A stretch of 64,000 nt of DNA from Endozoicomonas montiporae CL-33 (GCF_001583435.1 NZ_CP013251.1:4353215-4417214); one strand, 5' to 3'; shown: positions 42,002 through 53,051, counted from the first letter of the stretch. The notes: generated from the letters alone by a model not told the origin. Translations and numbers: made by a program.

Positions 42002-42649
42002 TCATGACTGTTTGGATTTTATTTGCTCTTCCAGAGCGGCGATTCGTGCGGCTAACTTATCTGTTCTATCCTGCAACACTGTCGCTTCAGACTGGGAAAA
42101 TTCCAGATCAGTTCTGGCAGGCAACACCTGCAGTTCTTCCTGCAGATAGTCCGGCACCTGTCGGGCAGTCCGTTCAAACAGCTGTTGAAATCCGCTGGAT
42201 ACACGACGAAAACCTTCTGAAACCGCATGCCCGGCTACATCACCCATATAGCGACAGACCAAACCTTCCCAGTCCAGATCCATGTCTTTGTGTATTTCAC
42301 CCAGCTCGGTGATTAGAGCCTTATCACCTTCCGTAGACAGTCCGGCAATATCGTCGAAGGTCGCAAAGCGTCGTCCTGCCAGCTCCATATAAGACACCAG
42401 CGTTCCTTTGACAGTGGCGTCCACATTACCTTCATGGTATCCCGCCAGACGAATCCCATCGGCTTCTATCCACAGCCATGAGATAAAGTCAGGCTCCAGA
42501 CACTCTACCTGCAGGACAGCGCCCTGATGCTGACTAAGTCTTTTTACGGTGACGGGATCAAGCTGCAGTGTTTTGTTCACTACGGTTTCGATGGAAGCCA
42601 GCAATCCGGTTTTAATGGATGGATCAATAGAACATTTTTGCTCCGGCAT
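42002..42649 (-). CDS. ubiJ: Ubiquinone biosynthesis accessory factor UbiJ
   Basis: UbiJ binds lipid intermediates in the soluble Ubi complex. The 215 residues have an N-terminal SCP2-like domain (about 20-115, LQVECLEPDFISWLWIEADG) and a C-terminal coiled-coil (about 180-212, LQDRTDKLAARIAALEEQI). Its start overlaps the ubiE stop by one base, and ubiB follows, which fixes the assignment. Confidence 0.92.
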   Translation of the reverse strand: MPEQKCSIDPSIKTGLLASIETVVNKTLQLDPVTVKRLSQHQGAVLQVECLEPDFISWLWIEADGIRLAGYHEGNVDATVKGTLVSYMELAGRRFATFDDIAGLSTEGDKALITELGEIHKDMDLDWEGLVCRYMGDVAGHAVSEGFRRVSSGFQQLFERTARQVPDYLQEELQVLPARTDLEFSQSEATVLQDRTDKLAARIAALEEQIKSKQS

Positions 42650-43485
42650 CAGGGTTTCACTCCCTTATGCAGAGCCACAACGCCACCGGTCATATTGTGA
42701 TACGTTGTATTCACAAAACCGGCTTCTTTCATCATGCTTTCCAGCGTATCCTGATCCGGGTGTTTGCGAATGCTCTCTGCCAGGTATTTATAACTTTCAG
42801 AATCGTTGGCAATCAGTTTGCCCATGACCGGCAACAGATTAAACGAATAGGTATCGTAGACTTTGGTCAGCAGCGGGTTACGGGTTTTGGAAAACTCCAG
42901 CACCAGCAAACGTCCACCCGGCTTCAGCACTCTGCACATGGAAGCCAGCGCAGCCGGTTTGTCAGTGACATTACGAAGCCCGAAGGCAATGGTGATACAG
43001 TCGAAGGTATTATCAGGAAAAGGCAAACGCTCGGCATTGGCCTGAACGTATTCAATATTGCCCGCCATGCCATCGTCTACCAACCGGTCACGCCCGACTC
43101 TCAGCATGGAATCATTAATATCCGCCAGCACGACACGACCAGTGTCGCCCACCCGTCGGGAAAACTGTCGGGTAAGGTCTCCGGTGCCACCGGCAATATC
43201 CAGCACTTGATGCCCGCGCCGAACGGCAGACAGCTCAATGGCAAAACGCTTCCATAGCCGGTGAACGCCCATGGACATCAGGTCGTTCATCACATCGTAA
43301 CGACTGGCAACAGAATGAAATACACCGGCCACAAGGCTTTCTTTCTGGTCAGGAGGCACTTCCCTGAAACCGAAATGCGTGCTGTCCTGATCCCGAACGT
43401 TTTGTTGAATCTGGTGGGTCTGGTGTCCACCGTTATTCTTATTGGACTCCGACGGTGGTTTCCCGCTGTCATGGTTGCTGGTCAT
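42649..43485 (-). CDS. ubiE: Ubiquinone/menaquinone C-methyltransferase
   Basis: UbiE methylates the ring of demethylmenaquinone and of the ubiquinone intermediate DDMQ using SAM. The 278 residues include [20 protein letters not shown] and [22 protein letters not shown] motif [15 protein letters not shown] and [15 protein letters not shown]. The N-terminal 35 residues are a hydrophilic, Asn/Gln/His-rich extension that is longer than usual. A later start is possible, but no other ATG precedes the conserved HFGF. Confidence 0.95.
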   Translation of the reverse strand: MTSNHDSGKPPSESNKNNGGHQTHQIQQNVRDQDSTHFGFREVPPDQKESLVAGVFHSVASRYDVMNDLMSMGVHRLWKRFAIELSAVRRGHQVLDIAGGTGDLTRQFSRRVGDTGRVVLADINDSMLRVGRDRLVDDGMAGNIEYVQANAERLPFPDNTFDCITIAFGLRNVTDKPAALASMCRVLKPGGRLLVLEFSKTRNPLLTKVYDTYSFNLLPVMGKLIANDSESYKYLAESIRKHPDQDTLESMMKEAGFVNTTYHNMTGGVVALHKGVKP

Positions 43486-43629
43486 CTACTCCCCCGACTC
43501 ACAAAAACACACTACAACCTGCATGGTTGAATTGTGCGCCTGACACACAGTTTTACGAAGCAAACATGCGTACAAATGCGGAGTTTATTGTATATGAATC
43601 CCGCCGAGAGTGTAGAGAAATCTAATCGA

Positions 43630-44022
43630 TCACATAAGTTTTACAACAGAGGCTTCCGGGTCACGGCTGGCACCGGCAGCATGAATCTGGCGCAGATAAT
43701 CTTCCCAGTGGTTTTCCTGATTAACACAAAGGTCATGCAGGTAATCCCAGCTGAACAGGCCGCTGTTATGACCGTCATCAAAGGTCAGTTTAAGGGCATA
43801 GTTGCCCACCGCTTCAATACCTGTGATCACAACATGCTTTTTACCAGTCTGCAGTACCGGATTGCCATGTCCCAGAACTTCCGCCGAAGGGCTGAGAACA
43901 CGCAGCAATTCGCAGGGTAATTTAAAACTCTGACCGTCGCTGTAGGTCAGCTCCAGCTCTTTGGAACGTTTATGCAGATTAATGGCGGATGGGATAGGCG
44001 TTGTCATTGGAGTGGTTGTCAT
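43630..44022 (-). CDS. DUF971 (GBBH-like N-terminal domain) protein
   Basis: A small protein of about 130 residues. The DUF971 core (about 20-105) has LELTYSDGQSFKLPCELLRV, GIEAVGNYALKLTFDDGHN and SGLFSWDYLHDLC. The start is uncertain: ATG 44022 or ATG 44007, since the first codons (MTTTPMTTP) are repetitive. In pseudomonads the same gene follows hslU, as it does here (54 bases downstream of hslU on the same strand). Family members have been linked to Fe-S or cofactor handling, but the function is not established. Confidence 0.85.
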   Translation of the reverse strand: MTTTPMTTPIPSAINLHKRSKELELTYSDGQSFKLPCELLRVLSPSAEVLGHGNPVLQTGKKHVVITGIEAVGNYALKLTFDDGHNSGLFSWDYLHDLCVNQENHWEDYLRQIHAAGASRDPEASVVKLM

Positions 44023-44091
44023 TGAAGTCAGCTTCAAGCGTTCAGCAAATTAAAAGGATTGCTGCATAGCAACAGCAATCCTCTGGCATCA

Positions 44092-45429
44092 TCACAGAAT
44101 ATAGCGACTCAGGTCTTCATCCTGAACCAGTTCACCCAGATGATCGTTGACATAAGCCTGATCAATCATCAGCGGCTTGTCAGAATGCTCCAGCGCCAGA
44201 TCGGCCGCACTGTAGGAAATTTCTTCCAGCAGACGCTCCATCACGGTGTGCAAACGACGGGCACCAATGTTCTCGGTGTTTTCGTTAACCGCCCAGGCCA
44301 CTTCGGCAATGCGGTTGATACCGGTCTGGTCAAACTCGATGTTGAGGTCTTCGGTTTTCATCAATGCCTGATACTGCTCGGTCAGAGAAGCGTCCGGCTC
44401 GGTCAGAATACGGGTAAAGTCCTTGGTACTCAGCGCCTTCAGTTCAACACGAATCGGCAGACGACCCTGCAGTTCCGGAATCAGGTCAGAAGGTTTGGCC
44501 AGATGGAATGCACCGGAAGCAACAAACAGAATGTGGTCGGTCTTGATCATGCCGTACTTGGTAGACACGGTGCAGCCTTCGATCAGTGGCAGCAGGTCAC
44601 GTTGAACGCCTTCACGGGACACATCCGCAGACGCACCGCTGGAACGCTTGGCAACCTTATCGATCTCGTCAATAAAGACAATGCCGTTCTGCTCAACCGA
44701 ATCAATGGCGCGGGCTTTCAGCTCGTCTTCATTGACCAGCTTGGCGGCTTCTTCATCCTGAACCAGCTTCAGGGCATCTTTCACCTTCAGCTTGCGGGAT
44801 TTCTTCTTGCCCTGGTTCAGGTTAGAGAACATACCCTGTAGCTGATTGGTCATTTCTTCCATGCCCGGAGGTGCCATGATCTCAACCCCCATGGCCGCTT
44901 CGTTCACATCGATCTCGATTTCTTTGTCATCCAGATCGCCTTCACGCAGCTTCTTGCGGAACACCTGACGAGTGCCGGACTCCTTCGGCTGGGACTCTTC
45001 ATTAAAGTCACGAGCCGGTGGCAGCAGAGCATCCAGAATACGTTCTTCAGCGGCATCCATGGCGCGATGCTTCACTTTCTCCATTTCCTGTTCACGCAGC
45101 ATTTTTACCGCAGCGTCCATCAGGTCACGGACAATGGATTCAACATCACGACCCACATAGCCCACTTCGGTAAACTTGGTGGCTTCTACCTTGATGAACG
45201 GTGCGTTAGCCAGCTTCGCCAGACGACGGGCGATTTCTGTCTTACCCACACCGGTAGGACCGATCATCAGAATGTTTTTAGGGGAAATCTCGTTACGCAG
45301 CTCTTCATCCAGCTGCATACGACGCCAGCGGTTACGCAGGGCAATGGCCACCGCACGCTTGGCGTCGTCCTGACCAATAATATGCTTGTCCAGTTCGTGA
45401 ACAATCTCACGAGGTGTCATATTAGACAT
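44092..45429 (-). CDS. hslU: ATP-dependent protease ATPase subunit HslU
   Basis: HslU is the AAA+ unfoldase that feeds substrates to HslV. The 445 residues include [20 protein letters not shown], Walker [16 protein letters not shown] (near 57), the GYVGRD pore loop and a helical I domain (about 110-240). Walker B with sensor residues lies in [12 protein letters not shown]. The C-terminus EDLSRYIL ends in the residues that dock into HslV. It lies downstream of hslV, co-oriented. Confidence 0.97.
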   Translation of the reverse strand: MSNMTPREIVHELDKHIIGQDDAKRAVAIALRNRWRRMQLDEELRNEISPKNILMIGPTGVGKTEIARRLAKLANAPFIKVEATKFTEVGYVGRDVESIVRDLMDAAVKMLREQEMEKVKHRAMDAAEERILDALLPPARDFNEESQPKESGTRQVFRKKLREGDLDDKEIEIDVNEAAMGVEIMAPPGMEEMTNQLQGMFSNLNQGKKKSRKLKVKDALKLVQDEEAAKLVNEDELKARAIDSVEQNGIVFIDEIDKVAKRSSGASADVSREGVQRDLLPLIEGCTVSTKYGMIKTDHILFVASGAFHLAKPSDLIPELQGRLPIRVELKALSTKDFTRILTEPDASLTEQYQALMKTEDLNIEFDQTGINRIAEVAWAVNENTENIGARRLHTVMERLLEEISYSAADLALEHSDKPLMIDQAYVNDHLGELVQDEDLSRYIL

Positions 45430-45504
45430 GATTAAAAACTCTTAATACTGTTCGTTCCGGAAATGCTTGCTTGTTAAGACTGCATTGCCTGTTCGGGATG
45501 TTAT

Positions 45505-46050
45505 TTATTCTTCGATGGAGATTTCTTCAATCACGCGATTGTGGTTGGTGTAAACACACACATCGGCGGCAATTTCCAGACTCTTTTCAACAATATCCCG
45601 GGCGCCCAGCTCAGTATTCTGATACAGCGCCTTGGCGGCAGACTGGGCAAAGAAACCACCGGAACCAATGGCCAGAATGCCATCTTCAGTGACCATAACG
45701 TCACCGTTACCGGTAATAATCAGGGAAGATTTCGCGTCAGCCACAATCAGCATGGCTTCGAGGCGATTCAGGGTGCGATCGGTGCGCCATTCTTTGGCCA
45801 GCTCAACCGCCGATTTTTCCAGACGTCCCTGATGCTTTTCAAGGTGCGCTTCAAAACGTTCAAACAGGGTAAAGGCGTCAGCAGTACCACCGGCAAATCC
45901 GGCAATGACCTTACCTTTGTACAGGCGACGTACTTTGTGGGCGTTGCCCTTGATGACGGCGTCACCCAGGGAAACCTGACCATCACCGCCTACCACCACG
46001 CTGTCAGCTCGACGGACAGACAGAATAGTTGTGCCACGATACTGTTCCAA
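45505..46050 (-). CDS. hslV: ATP-dependent protease peptidase subunit HslV
   Basis: HslV is the proteasome-like peptidase of the HslUV complex. The 181 residues begin [14 protein letters not shown]. The catalytic N-terminal Thr should be Thr7 after removal of a 6-residue propeptide, as in the forms that begin MEQxx[44 protein letters not shown] and the [15 protein letters not shown] loop are typical. Confidence 0.97.
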   Translation of the reverse strand: MEQYRGTTILSVRRADSVVVGGDGQVSLGDAVIKGNAHKVRRLYKGKVIAGFAGGTADAFTLFERFEAHLEKHQGRLEKSAVELAKEWRTDRTLNRLEAMLIVADAKSSLIITGNGDVMVTEDGILAIGSGGFFAQSAAKALYQNTELGARDIVEKSLEIAADVCVYTNHNRVIEEISIEE

Positions 46051-46129
46051 GGTGGACTCCTTTCATTCAATGATGTAGTTCAGGAGTCTATATTGGGCGC
46101 ATCACGGCTTTATCAAGGGCAAACTCCAA

Positions 46130-46720
46130 TTATTTTAATTTCAACAGCAAACTGTCGATCTTCTGTTCAGCCAGAATCCGGCGGGCATTGTCCAGACTGC
46201 CCTGATCATCAAACGGCCCGATCTGCACCCGGTGCCAGGTTTCCCCGCCCGCCACATTGACTTTGGAAATGCGCGGCGTCAGCCCGGATAAAATCAAAGT
46301 TGCCCGCAGCCGGTCGGCATCCTTTTCACTGCGGAATGAACCCGCCTGAAGCAGATAACGATTATGCTCTGCAGGCTTTGTTGCCGGTGCCCTGGTGGTT
46401 GCGGCAGGTTTTGGAGCAGGTCGGGTAACCGGTGTGGCTTCCGGCTCTGGCAGCACAACCTCGGTTTCCGGCAACAACGTATAAAAATCAAACACCGGAT
46501 TCGGCTCACTGTTTTTCGCTGAAGCCTTACCATCCTCGCGCTGTGGCACAGGCACATCAATGGCTGAAGGCGTCAGACTGATCAGTGACGCGACAAAAAA
46601 GCCCAGAGCAAAACCGGTGACAAGGAATAGCCATCCCGGCACCTTGGGTTTTCCGCTACTGGATTTGCGGGTACTGCCTTTACTGGCTCCCCGTCGGCTG
46701 GTTGCTCTCTGGGCACTCAT
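46130..46720 (-). CDS. SPOR-domain membrane protein (FtsN-like)
   Basis: 196 residues: a basic cytoplasmic start (RRGASKGSTRKSSSGKPK), one membrane helix (about 30-50, LFLVTGFALGFFVASLI), a Pro-rich disordered linker (about 55-120) and a C-terminal SPOR domain (about 122-196, RYLLQAGSFRSEKDADRLRA, then WHRVQIGPFDD). SPOR domains bind denuded glycan at division sites. The layout is that of FtsN or a related division protein. It lies between argS (divergent) and hslV, as in pseudomonads. Confidence 0.87.
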   Translation of the reverse strand: MSAQRATSRRGASKGSTRKSSSGKPKVPGWLFLVTGFALGFFVASLISLTPSAIDVPVPQREDGKASAKNSEPNPVFDFYTLLPETEVVLPEPEATPVTRPAPKPAATTRAPATKPAEHNRYLLQAGSFRSEKDADRLRATLILSGLTPRISKVNVAGGETWHRVQIGPFDDQGSLDNARRILAEQKIDSLLLKLK

Positions 46721-47027
46721 TCGGTTGACATTCCAATCTTCAATCTTACAGAGTCGTTTCTCGCAGCCCCTATTATCACCGTTGGAACCAGCATCAGGTC
46801 AAGCCTCACAGGTCAATGCATGTTGTTTAAATGCGCTATTTTCGCTAGCATTCGCAGCCAGGATCGCCCTCACTCACCCTGCTATCAAGCCCTGTTTTCC
46901 TCCTACGGGCGAACCTTTTCAGGGTACCGACTGAGAGCAACACCCCATAACGACGATCAATAGCCCGGAACCCTCCTGACGGCTATTGAAGTAAAATTGA
47001 TACGAGTTTCACATCAAGGACTCATCC
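46721..47027. other. Divergent control region of the SPOR gene and argS
   Basis: No gene is visible in these 307 bases. AAGGA lies about 14 bases before the argS ATG. TAAAAT (46992-46997) could be a -10 box for argS, but no matching -35 is clear. Nothing else stands out. Confidence 0.4.
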
Positions 47028-48773
47028 ATGAATATTCTCAAGCTGCTTGAAGACAGGGTCATCAAGGCGCTGAACGCCGCCGGTGCTCCAGAAGACACGC
47101 CTGCCATGGTTCGCCAAAGTGCCCGCGCTAACTTTGGTGATTACCAGTGCAATGCGGTTATGGCAGCTGCCAAGAAAATGGGTCAGAAGCCCCGTGATCT
47201 GGCTCAGACCGTTGTTGATCATCTGGATCTGGACGGTATTGCAGACAAAACCGAAATTGCCGGTCCGGGCTTTATCAACATTTATCTGGCCCCTGAGTTT
47301 CTGGCAAAAGGTCTGCATTCAGCGGTTTCTGACGAACGCATTGGCGTCGAGGCCGTCGCCAAACCACAAACCGTTATTGTGGACTACTCTGCACCGAACG
47401 TTGCCAAAGAAATGCACGTGGGTCACCTGCGCTCCACCATCATTGGTGACTCTACCGCCCGTACTCTGGAGTTTCTGGGTCACAAAGTGATTCGCCAGAA
47501 CCATCTGGGCGACTGGGGCACCCAGTTCGGTATGCTGATTGCGCACTTGGAAGAGCTGGAGCAGAGCAATCAGGAAGAAGCCATGGATATGGAACTGTCT
47601 GACCTGGAAACGTTCTACAAAGCCGCCAAAAAGCACTTTGACGACGACGAAATTTTCGCCGCCAAAGCCCGTGACTATGTTGTACGCCTGCAGGCCGGTG
47701 AACCTCACTTCAAAAAACTGTGGAAGCGACTGGTTGACGTCACCCTGTCTCACAACCAGGAAGTGTACGAACGTCTGAACGTTTCCCTGACTCCGGGCGA
47801 TGTGATGGGCGAAAGCGCCTACAACGACAGTCTGCCAGTGATCATTAAAGAACTGGACAGCAAAGGTCTGCTGAGCGAAGACCAGGGCGCCAAAGTGGTG
47901 TTCCTCGATGAGTTCAAAAACAAGGACGGCGACCCGATGGGTGTGATCGTCGAGAAGTCCGGCGGCGGTTTCCTGTATTCCACCACCGACCTCGCAGCCA
48001 TCCGTCACCGTGTTCACACCCTGAACGCCAACCGTGTTCTGTACTATGTAGACGCTCGTCAGGGTCAGCACTTCGAACAGGTTTACACCATTGCCCGCAA
48101 GGCCGGTTTTGCGACAGACGACGTACAGCTGGAACACCATGCGTTCGGCATGATGCTGGGTAAAGACGGCAAGCCATTTAAAACCCGTGCCGGTACAACC
48201 ATCAAACTGGTTGACCTGCTGAACGAAGCGGAAGAGCGTGCCGCCCGCCTGCTCGCCAGCAAGGACAGCGACCTGAGCGAAGAACAGAAGGTTAACGTCA
48301 TTAAAGCGGTGGCAATGGGTTCCGTAAAATACGCCGATCTGTCCAAAAACCGCACCAGCGACTACGTATTCGACTGGGACAACATGCTGGCCTTTGAAGG
48401 CAATACCGCGCCTTACATGCTGTACGCCTACACCCGTGTACAAAGCATCTTCCGTAAAGCCGGTGTTAGCGAAGCCGGTCTGAAGGGCGATATCGCCATT
48501 AGCGAACCCACCGAGCGCGAACTGGCTCTGAAGCTGGCACGGTTCAGCGAAACCGTTGAACAGGCTGCCCGTGAAGGCATGCCACACATTGTTTGTGGTT
48601 ACCTGTACGAACTGTCCGGAGCCTTTATGAGCTTCTACGAATGCTGCCCGGTTAACAAAGAAGGGGTTTCTGAAGCACTGAAGAACTCCCGTCTGCAGCT
48701 GTGCTCTCTGACAGCCAGAACCATTAAACAGGGTCTGGATCTGCTGGGTATTGAGACCGTAGAGCAGATGTAA
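47028..48773 (+). CDS. argS: Arginyl-tRNA synthetase
   Basis: ArgS charges tRNA-Arg. The 581 residues include the N-terminal tRNA-binding domain (1-110), the HIGH-like HVGHLRS in [20 protein letters not shown] (near 122), and the C-terminal anticodon-binding helical domain with [13 protein letters not shown]. The KMSKS motif is replaced by [18 protein letters not shown], as in E. coli-type ArgS, so this is normal rather than a defect. A shared terminator with dtd follows. Confidence 0.97.
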   Translation: MNILKLLEDRVIKALNAAGAPEDTPAMVRQSARANFGDYQCNAVMAAAKKMGQKPRDLAQTVVDHLDLDGIADKTEIAGPGFINIYLAPEFLAKGLHSAVSDERIGVEAVAKPQTVIVDYSAPNVAKEMHVGHLRSTIIGDSTARTLEFLGHKVIRQNHLGDWGTQFGMLIAHLEELEQSNQEEAMDMELSDLETFYKAAKKHFDDDEIFAAKARDYVVRLQAGEPHFKKLWKRLVDVTLSHNQEVYERLNVSLTPGDVMGESAYNDSLPVIIKELDSKGLLSEDQGAKVVFLDEFKNKDGDPMGVIVEKSGGGFLYSTTDLAAIRHRVHTLNANRVLYYVDARQGQHFEQVYTIARKAGFATDDVQLEHHAFGMMLGKDGKPFKTRAGTTIKLVDLLNEAEERAARLLASKDSDLSEEQKVNVIKAVAMGSVKYADLSKNRTSDYVFDWDNMLAFEGNTAPYMLYAYTRVQSIFRKAGVSEAGLKGDIAISEPTERELALKLARFSETVEQAAREGMPHIVCGYLYELSGAFMSFYECCPVNKEGVSEALKNSRLQLCSLTARTIKQGLDLLGIETVEQM

Positions 48774-48791
48774 TCTGTCGTTTGTCTGAAA

Positions 48792-48817
48792 AAATACCGG
48801 TCAGTTGGCCGGTATTT
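48792..48817. terminator. Bidirectional terminator between argS and dtd
   Basis: AAATACCGG pairs with CCGGTATTT around an 8-base loop. TATT follows on the plus strand, and T6 follows on the minus strand (A-run 48788-48794). It serves the convergent genes argS and dtd. Confidence 0.85.
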
Positions 48818-48828
48818 ATTATGACGGC

Positions 48829-49266
48829 TCACACATCCAGATTAAACGTCACTGGGCCATCATTAAGGAGGGAGATTTTCATATCGGCAGCAAACTGGCC
48901 GGTAGCAACATCATCATGTAATGCTTTTGCACGCTGGACAAAATAATCGTACATCGCTTCACCGTGTTCAGGGCTGGCACCTGAGCTAAAGCCGGGGCGC
49001 AACCCTTTGCGGGTGTCGGCCACCAGTGTGAACTGGGAAACCACCAGCAGACCACCGCCAGTATCTTTCAACCCCAGATTCATCTTACCCTGTTCATCCG
49101 AAAACACGCGATACTTCAGCACCTTTTCCAGCAGTTTGTCGGCTTTGGCCTGATCATCGTCTTTTTCAACACCAAGAAACAGCAACAGGCCTTCACCAAT
49201 TTCTCCAACGGTTTCGCCATCTACCTTCACATTGGCAAACTGAACCCTTTGAATGAGTCCGCGCAT
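48829..49266 (-). CDS. dtd: D-aminoacyl-tRNA deacylase
   Basis: DTD removes D-amino acids (and Gly from tRNA-Ala) mischarged onto tRNA. The 145 residues begin [20 protein letters not shown]. They include the two family signatures: [17 protein letters not shown] (near 79, the SQFTL motif) and [11 protein letters not shown] at the C-terminus (the Gly-cisPro-type NXPVT motif). It lies downstream of pip with a 145-base gap. Confidence 0.95.
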   Translation of the reverse strand: MRGLIQRVQFANVKVDGETVGEIGEGLLLFLGVEKDDDQAKADKLLEKVLKYRVFSDEQGKMNLGLKDTGGGLLVVSQFTLVADTRKGLRPGFSSGASPEHGEAMYDYFVQRAKALHDDVATGQFAADMKISLLNDGPVTFNLDV

Positions 49267-49360
49267 AATCGAACTAACTCCTGAAATGTAATAAATAAAT
49301 CAGATAAAAAATAAATCGGATAGAGAATGATGCAGTCTGAACCTGTCGGTGAGTCACCGT

Positions 49361-49388
49361 GTTGGGAGGTCGCTGCGCTCGTCCCAAC
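49361..49388. repeat. Palindromic REP-like unit between pip and dtd
   Basis: GTTGGGA (49361-49367) and TCCCAAC (49382-49388) flank a GC-rich core with GCTGCGC, giving a short hairpin. The sequence TTGGGACGAGCGCAGCGACC (minus strand) resembles repetitive palindromes common in marine gammaproteobacteria. I see only one copy in this window. Confidence 0.5.
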
Positions 49389-49411
49389 CTACGGTACAAC
49401 GATCAAACGGG

Positions 49412-50365
49412 CTATTCGAATTGTCGGGCAAACTTGTCTGACGCACGCACCAGAGCATCGGTAATGGATACTTCACTGGCAGCGTGACCGGCATCACGAA
49501 TGACTTGTAATTCAGCTTCGGTCCAGTGATTCGCCAGTTCAACCGCATTATCCAACGGACATACCATGTCGTAACGACCATGTATGATAATGCCGGGAAT
49601 CTGGTCAATCAGCCCCATATTATTAATGATCTGCCCGGGTTTCAGGAAGGTATCGTTGACAAAATAGTGCGCTTCAATACGAGCAATGGCGGTAGCGAAG
49701 TGCGGGTCAGCCGCTTCGTCTTCCATTTCCTGACTGGGTCGCAGTGAACTGATTCTGCCTTCCCAGAGTGACCAGTGTTTGGCAGCGTTCATTCTTGCCA
49801 GCTCATTATCTCCCATCAAACGACTGTGGTACGCCTTCAGCATATCGTCTCGTTCATCTTCCGGAATAATCTCGGCAAAATGCGCCCAATGATCAGGAAA
49901 AATACGGGCAGCTCCCTCGGGTTTATAAAGCCAGTCCTGATCCTGTTGCCGGGCAAGGAAGATACCCCGAAGAATCATCCCCATAACTCTTGCCGGGTGC
50001 GCCTGAGCGTAGACCAGCGCCAGAGTCGATCCCCAGGAACCACCAAACAAAACCCAGCGATCTATCTTGAGAGATACGCGAATCTTTTCAATGTCTTCAA
50101 CCAGATGTTGGGTGGTGTTGTTCTTCAGCTCCAGATGCGGTTTGGAATGGCCGCAACCCCGCTGATCAAATACCACAATCCGATATTTTTCAGGATCAAA
50201 AAAACGTCGGGACTTTTCCGAACTGCCTGCCCCCGGACCACCATGAATGAACAGCACCGGAATGCCGTCCGGACTTCCACTTTCCTCAACGTACAGTTCG
50301 TGAAGCTCATCCACTTTCAGGAAGTGGGTGGCGTAAGGCTTGATGGCGGGGTAGAGCGTATGCAT
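49412..50365 (-). CDS. pip: Proline iminopeptidase (alpha/beta hydrolase)
   Basis: Pip removes N-terminal proline from peptides. The 317 residues have an alpha/beta-hydrolase fold with the oxyanion HGGPGAGSS (near 41), the nucleophile elbow GGSWGSTLALVYAQ (Ser near 109), acid Asp in IIIHGRYDMVCP (near 270) and His in DAGHAASE (near 298). A helical cap lies in between. Length and motifs match the S33 peptidase group. It is a single gene facing dtd on the same strand. Confidence 0.94.
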   Translation of the reverse strand: MHTLYPAIKPYATHFLKVDELHELYVEESGSPDGIPVLFIHGGPGAGSSEKSRRFFDPEKYRIVVFDQRGCGHSKPHLELKNNTTQHLVEDIEKIRVSLKIDRWVLFGGSWGSTLALVYAQAHPARVMGMILRGIFLARQQDQDWLYKPEGAARIFPDHWAHFAEIIPEDERDDMLKAYHSRLMGDNELARMNAAKHWSLWEGRISSLRPSQEMEDEAADPHFATAIARIEAHYFVNDTFLKPGQIINNMGLIDQIPGIIIHGRYDMVCPLDNAVELANHWTEAELQVIRDAGHAASEVSITDALVRASDKFARQFE

Positions 50366-50495
50366 GAACCTTCCTTCGGGGCGTACCGACAGATCATAAC
50401 GTTCAATTAAAACATACTCTGAAATGTAGTCAGTGGGAAGCGGTCAGGAATGGAAAAAGGAGGCACAACCGTGAGAGACTGTCTTAGAAAACAGA

Positions 50496-50514
50496 AAGGG
50501 GCATAAAGCCCCTT
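50496..50514 (-). terminator. Terminator of typA
   Basis: On the minus strand AAGGGGC pairs with GCCCCTT around a 5-base loop, followed by TCTGTTTTCT. It lies 17 bases after the typA stop. Confidence 0.85.
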
Positions 50515-50531
50515 CCTTTCAGCAGATCACA

Positions 50532-52361
50532 TTACTTGGAACGGCTGGCACGCTTACGCTCGTGCTCCTTCAGGAGCTTCTTGCGCAGACGAATGTGGTT
50601 AGGCGTTACTTCCACCAGCTCATCGTCATCGATGAATTCCAGAGCCTGCTCCAGAGAGTGACGAATAGGCGGTGTCAGCTGAATGTTTTCATCGGAACCG
50701 GACGCACGAACGTTGGTCAGCTGCTTACCCTTGGTCGGGTTAACCACCAGATCGTTGTCACGGTTGTGCAGGCCGACAATCTGACCTTCATAAACGTCAA
50801 CGTTAGGCGGCAGGAACAAACGACCACGGTCTTGCAGGTTCCACAGAGCGAAGCCCAGCACTTTACCGTTTACCATGGACACCAGAACACCGTTCTGACG
50901 ATGGGTCACTTCACCGTCTTTTACCACGCCATAGTGATCAAAGACATTGGTCAGAATACCGCTACCGGACGTCATGGTCAGGAACTGGGAACGGAAACCA
51001 ATCAGACCACGGGCTGGCATGATGAATTCCAGACGTACACGACCTTTACCGTCGGGTACCATGTTGGTCAGTTCCGCTTTACGCAGACCCATTTCTTCCA
51101 TCAGGGAACCCTGATGTTCTTCTTCGATGTCAACAACCACCTGTTCGTAAGGCTCTTGCTTAACACCGTCAATTTCACGCACGACCACTTCCGGACGGGA
51201 AACACCCAGTTCGAAGCCTTCACGACGCATGGTTTCAATCAGAACCGACAGGTGCAGTTCACCACGGCCAGACACTTTGAACTTGTCCGCACTGTCACCC
51301 GGCTCAACCCGCAGGGCTACGTTGTGCAGCAGTTCCTGTTCCAGACGATCCTTGATGTTGCGGGAAGTCACGAACTTACCATCCTGACCCGCAAACGGAG
51401 AGTTGTTGACCTGGAAGGTCATGCTCACAGTAGGCTCATCCACGGTCAGTGGCGGCAGCGCTTCAACGTGATCCGGGTGGCACAGGGTGTCAGAGATGTT
51501 CAGCTTGTCGATACCGGTGACGCAGACAATATCCCCCGCACGGGCTTCTTCTACATCAACACGCTCCAGACCCAGATGACCCATCACCTTAAGAATCTTG
51601 GCACTGCGAACGTTGCCATCGGCATCAATCAGTTTGATCGGGGTGGATGGTTTCAGGGAACCACGGGTGATTCGACCCACACCGATAACACCCAGGAAGC
51701 TGCTGTAATCCAGCGCAGATACCTGCATCTGGAACGGCGCTTCAACGTCTACTTTAGGAGCCGGTACGTTGCTGGTGATCATTTCGAACAGCGGCGTCAT
51801 ATCGTCAGCCATGTTTTCCGGATCATCACCGGCAATACCATTCAGGGCGGAAGCATAGATCACCGGGAAGTCCAGCTGTTCTTCAGTCGCACCCAGACGA
51901 TCAAACAGATCAAATACTTCGTCCATTACCCAGTCAGGACGGGCACCCGGACGGTCAATTTTGTTGATAACAACAATCGGGCGCAGACCCTGTTCAAACG
52001 CTTTCTGGGTCACGAAGCGGGTCTGGGGCATTGGGCCATCAACCGCGTCTACCAGCAGCAGAACAGAATCCACCATGGACAGAACCCGCTCTACTTCACC
52101 ACCAAAGTCGGCGTGTCCCGGGGTGTCCACGATGTTGATGTGGAAATCCTGCCAGTTGATCGCGGTGTTTTTCGCCAGAATGGTAATGCCGCGCTCTTTT
52201 TCCTGATCGTTGGAATCCATAATGCGCTCCGCACCCTGATCTTTACGACCCAGAGTTCCGGACTGCTGCAGCAGTTTGTCTACCAGCGTGGTTTTACCGT
52301 GGTCAACGTGCGCTATGATCGCCACGTTCCGCAATAAATTGTTACGAAGTTTTTCTATCAC
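50532..52361 (-). CDS. typA: Ribosome-associated GTPase TypA/BipA
   Basis: TypA is an EF-G-like GTPase that aids 50S assembly and stress adaptation. The 609 residues show G1 [13 protein letters not shown] (near 17), switch [18 protein letters not shown] (near 75), G4 [13 protein letters not shown] and G5 SALNGIAG. An EF-Tu-like domain 2, EF-G III/V-like domains ([16 protein letters not shown]) and the BipA-specific C-terminal domain follow. It is 24 bases downstream of the kinase-like gene on the same strand. Confidence 0.97.
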   Translation of the reverse strand: MIEKLRNNLLRNVAIIAHVDHGKTTLVDKLLQQSGTLGRKDQGAERIMDSNDQEKERGITILAKNTAINWQDFHINIVDTPGHADFGGEVERVLSMVDSVLLLVDAVDGPMPQTRFVTQKAFEQGLRPIVVINKIDRPGARPDWVMDEVFDLFDRLGATEEQLDFPVIYASALNGIAGDDPENMADDMTPLFEMITSNVPAPKVDVEAPFQMQVSALDYSSFLGVIGVGRITRGSLKPSTPIKLIDADGNVRSAKILKVMGHLGLERVDVEEARAGDIVCVTGIDKLNISDTLCHPDHVEALPPLTVDEPTVSMTFQVNNSPFAGQDGKFVTSRNIKDRLEQELLHNVALRVEPGDSADKFKVSGRGELHLSVLIETMRREGFELGVSRPEVVVREIDGVKQEPYEQVVVDIEEEHQGSLMEEMGLRKAELTNMVPDGKGRVRLEFIMPARGLIGFRSQFLTMTSGSGILTNVFDHYGVVKDGEVTHRQNGVLVSMVNGKVLGFALWNLQDRGRLFLPPNVDVYEGQIVGLHNRDNDLVVNPTKGKQLTNVRASGSDENIQLTPPIRHSLEQALEFIDDDELVEVTPNHIRLRKKLLKEHERKRASRSK

Positions 52362-52385
52362 AGTTTTTCTCTCATCAAATCTCGT

Positions 52386-53051
52386 TTACTGTCCCCGGGA
52401 GGACTGAATAACACGGGCAACGTCTTCGGCGTTCATACTGGCCTGTTCTGCATACACCGAAGGAAAGGTGTTATTTTCAAGCAGGTAATTCACATCGACC
52501 TCGTAGCGGGCCATGTGACGAAAATTCCTCAAGCGCAGCTCTTTTTTCAAGGTGCCGCAGCTAAAGCGCATATCGGCAATATCAATCAGCCCGAGAGTGC
52601 CATCAGGCTGCTGCACGATATTGCCCAGATGGGCCGAGCGAAAATACACGCCCAACCGGTGCATTCTGGCAATCAGCCGGGCGTTGTCGGCCAGCAGCTT
52701 TTGCCGCTCCTCGCTATTAAGCCCGGACAACACCTGTCTCAGGGTTTTCCCCGGCAGAGGCTGATAATGCACCGCGGTTCTTGCAATAGAAGGTATACGG
52801 TAGCAGTTAATGATGGTGACCGTTGGAATATTCATTCGGTGCAGTTTGTCAGCATTGGTAGCAAACCGGACCGAGTAAGGCAGGAGCCGGGCGGAACTGA
52901 ACCGGCTTTTAACCATAAACAGTTTCAGGAACGAGCCATCGGCCAGACGCAGGACTTTATCGCCATCCCCGTCGTGCTCGATCACCTCTGCGCCCTGACG
53001 CAAGACCTGATAATCCCTGCCAGAAAGTCGCTTGCCAAACAGCCGCCGCAT
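52386..53051 (-). CDS. Protein-kinase-fold protein, probable LPS core kinase-like
   Basis: 221 residues from the ATG at 53051 (a GTG one codon earlier is possible). The N-terminal lobe has DKVLRLADGSFLKLFMVKSR, whose Lys may bind ATP. HRLGVYFRSAHLGNIV (near 132) resembles the catalytic loop of lipopolysaccharide and aminoglycoside kinases, with the usual HxD changed to RSAH. LGLIDIADM holds the metal-binding Asp. This suggests a sugar or LPS kinase, and msbA and hldE nearby support that, but the substrate is unknown. Three 11-bp tandem repeats precede the start. Confidence 0.7.
   Translation of the reverse strand: MRRLFGKRLSGRDYQVLRQGAEVIEHDGDGDKVLRLADGSFLKLFMVKSRFSSARLLPYSVRFATNADKLHRMNIPTVTIINCYRIPSIARTAVHYQPLPGKTLRQVLSGLNSEERQKLLADNARLIARMHRLGVYFRSAHLGNIVQQPDGTLGLIDIADMRFSCGTLKKELRLRNFRHMARYEVDVNYLLENNTFPSVYAEQASMNAEDVARVIQSSRGQ

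Noticed and set aside
47319..48587. Minus-strand open frame of 422 codons opposite argS
   Set aside because: Antisense shadow of argS with no recognisable domain and no ribosome site.
47028..48773. Missing KMSKS in ArgS as a defect
   Set aside because: E. coli-type ArgS naturally lacks a canonical KMSKS and has the same KPFKTRAG segment.
50562..52337. Plus-strand open frame of 591 codons opposite typA
   Set aside because: It is the exact antisense of a well-conserved GTPase gene, rich in His/Gln/Arg/Val as antisense frames are, with no family motif.
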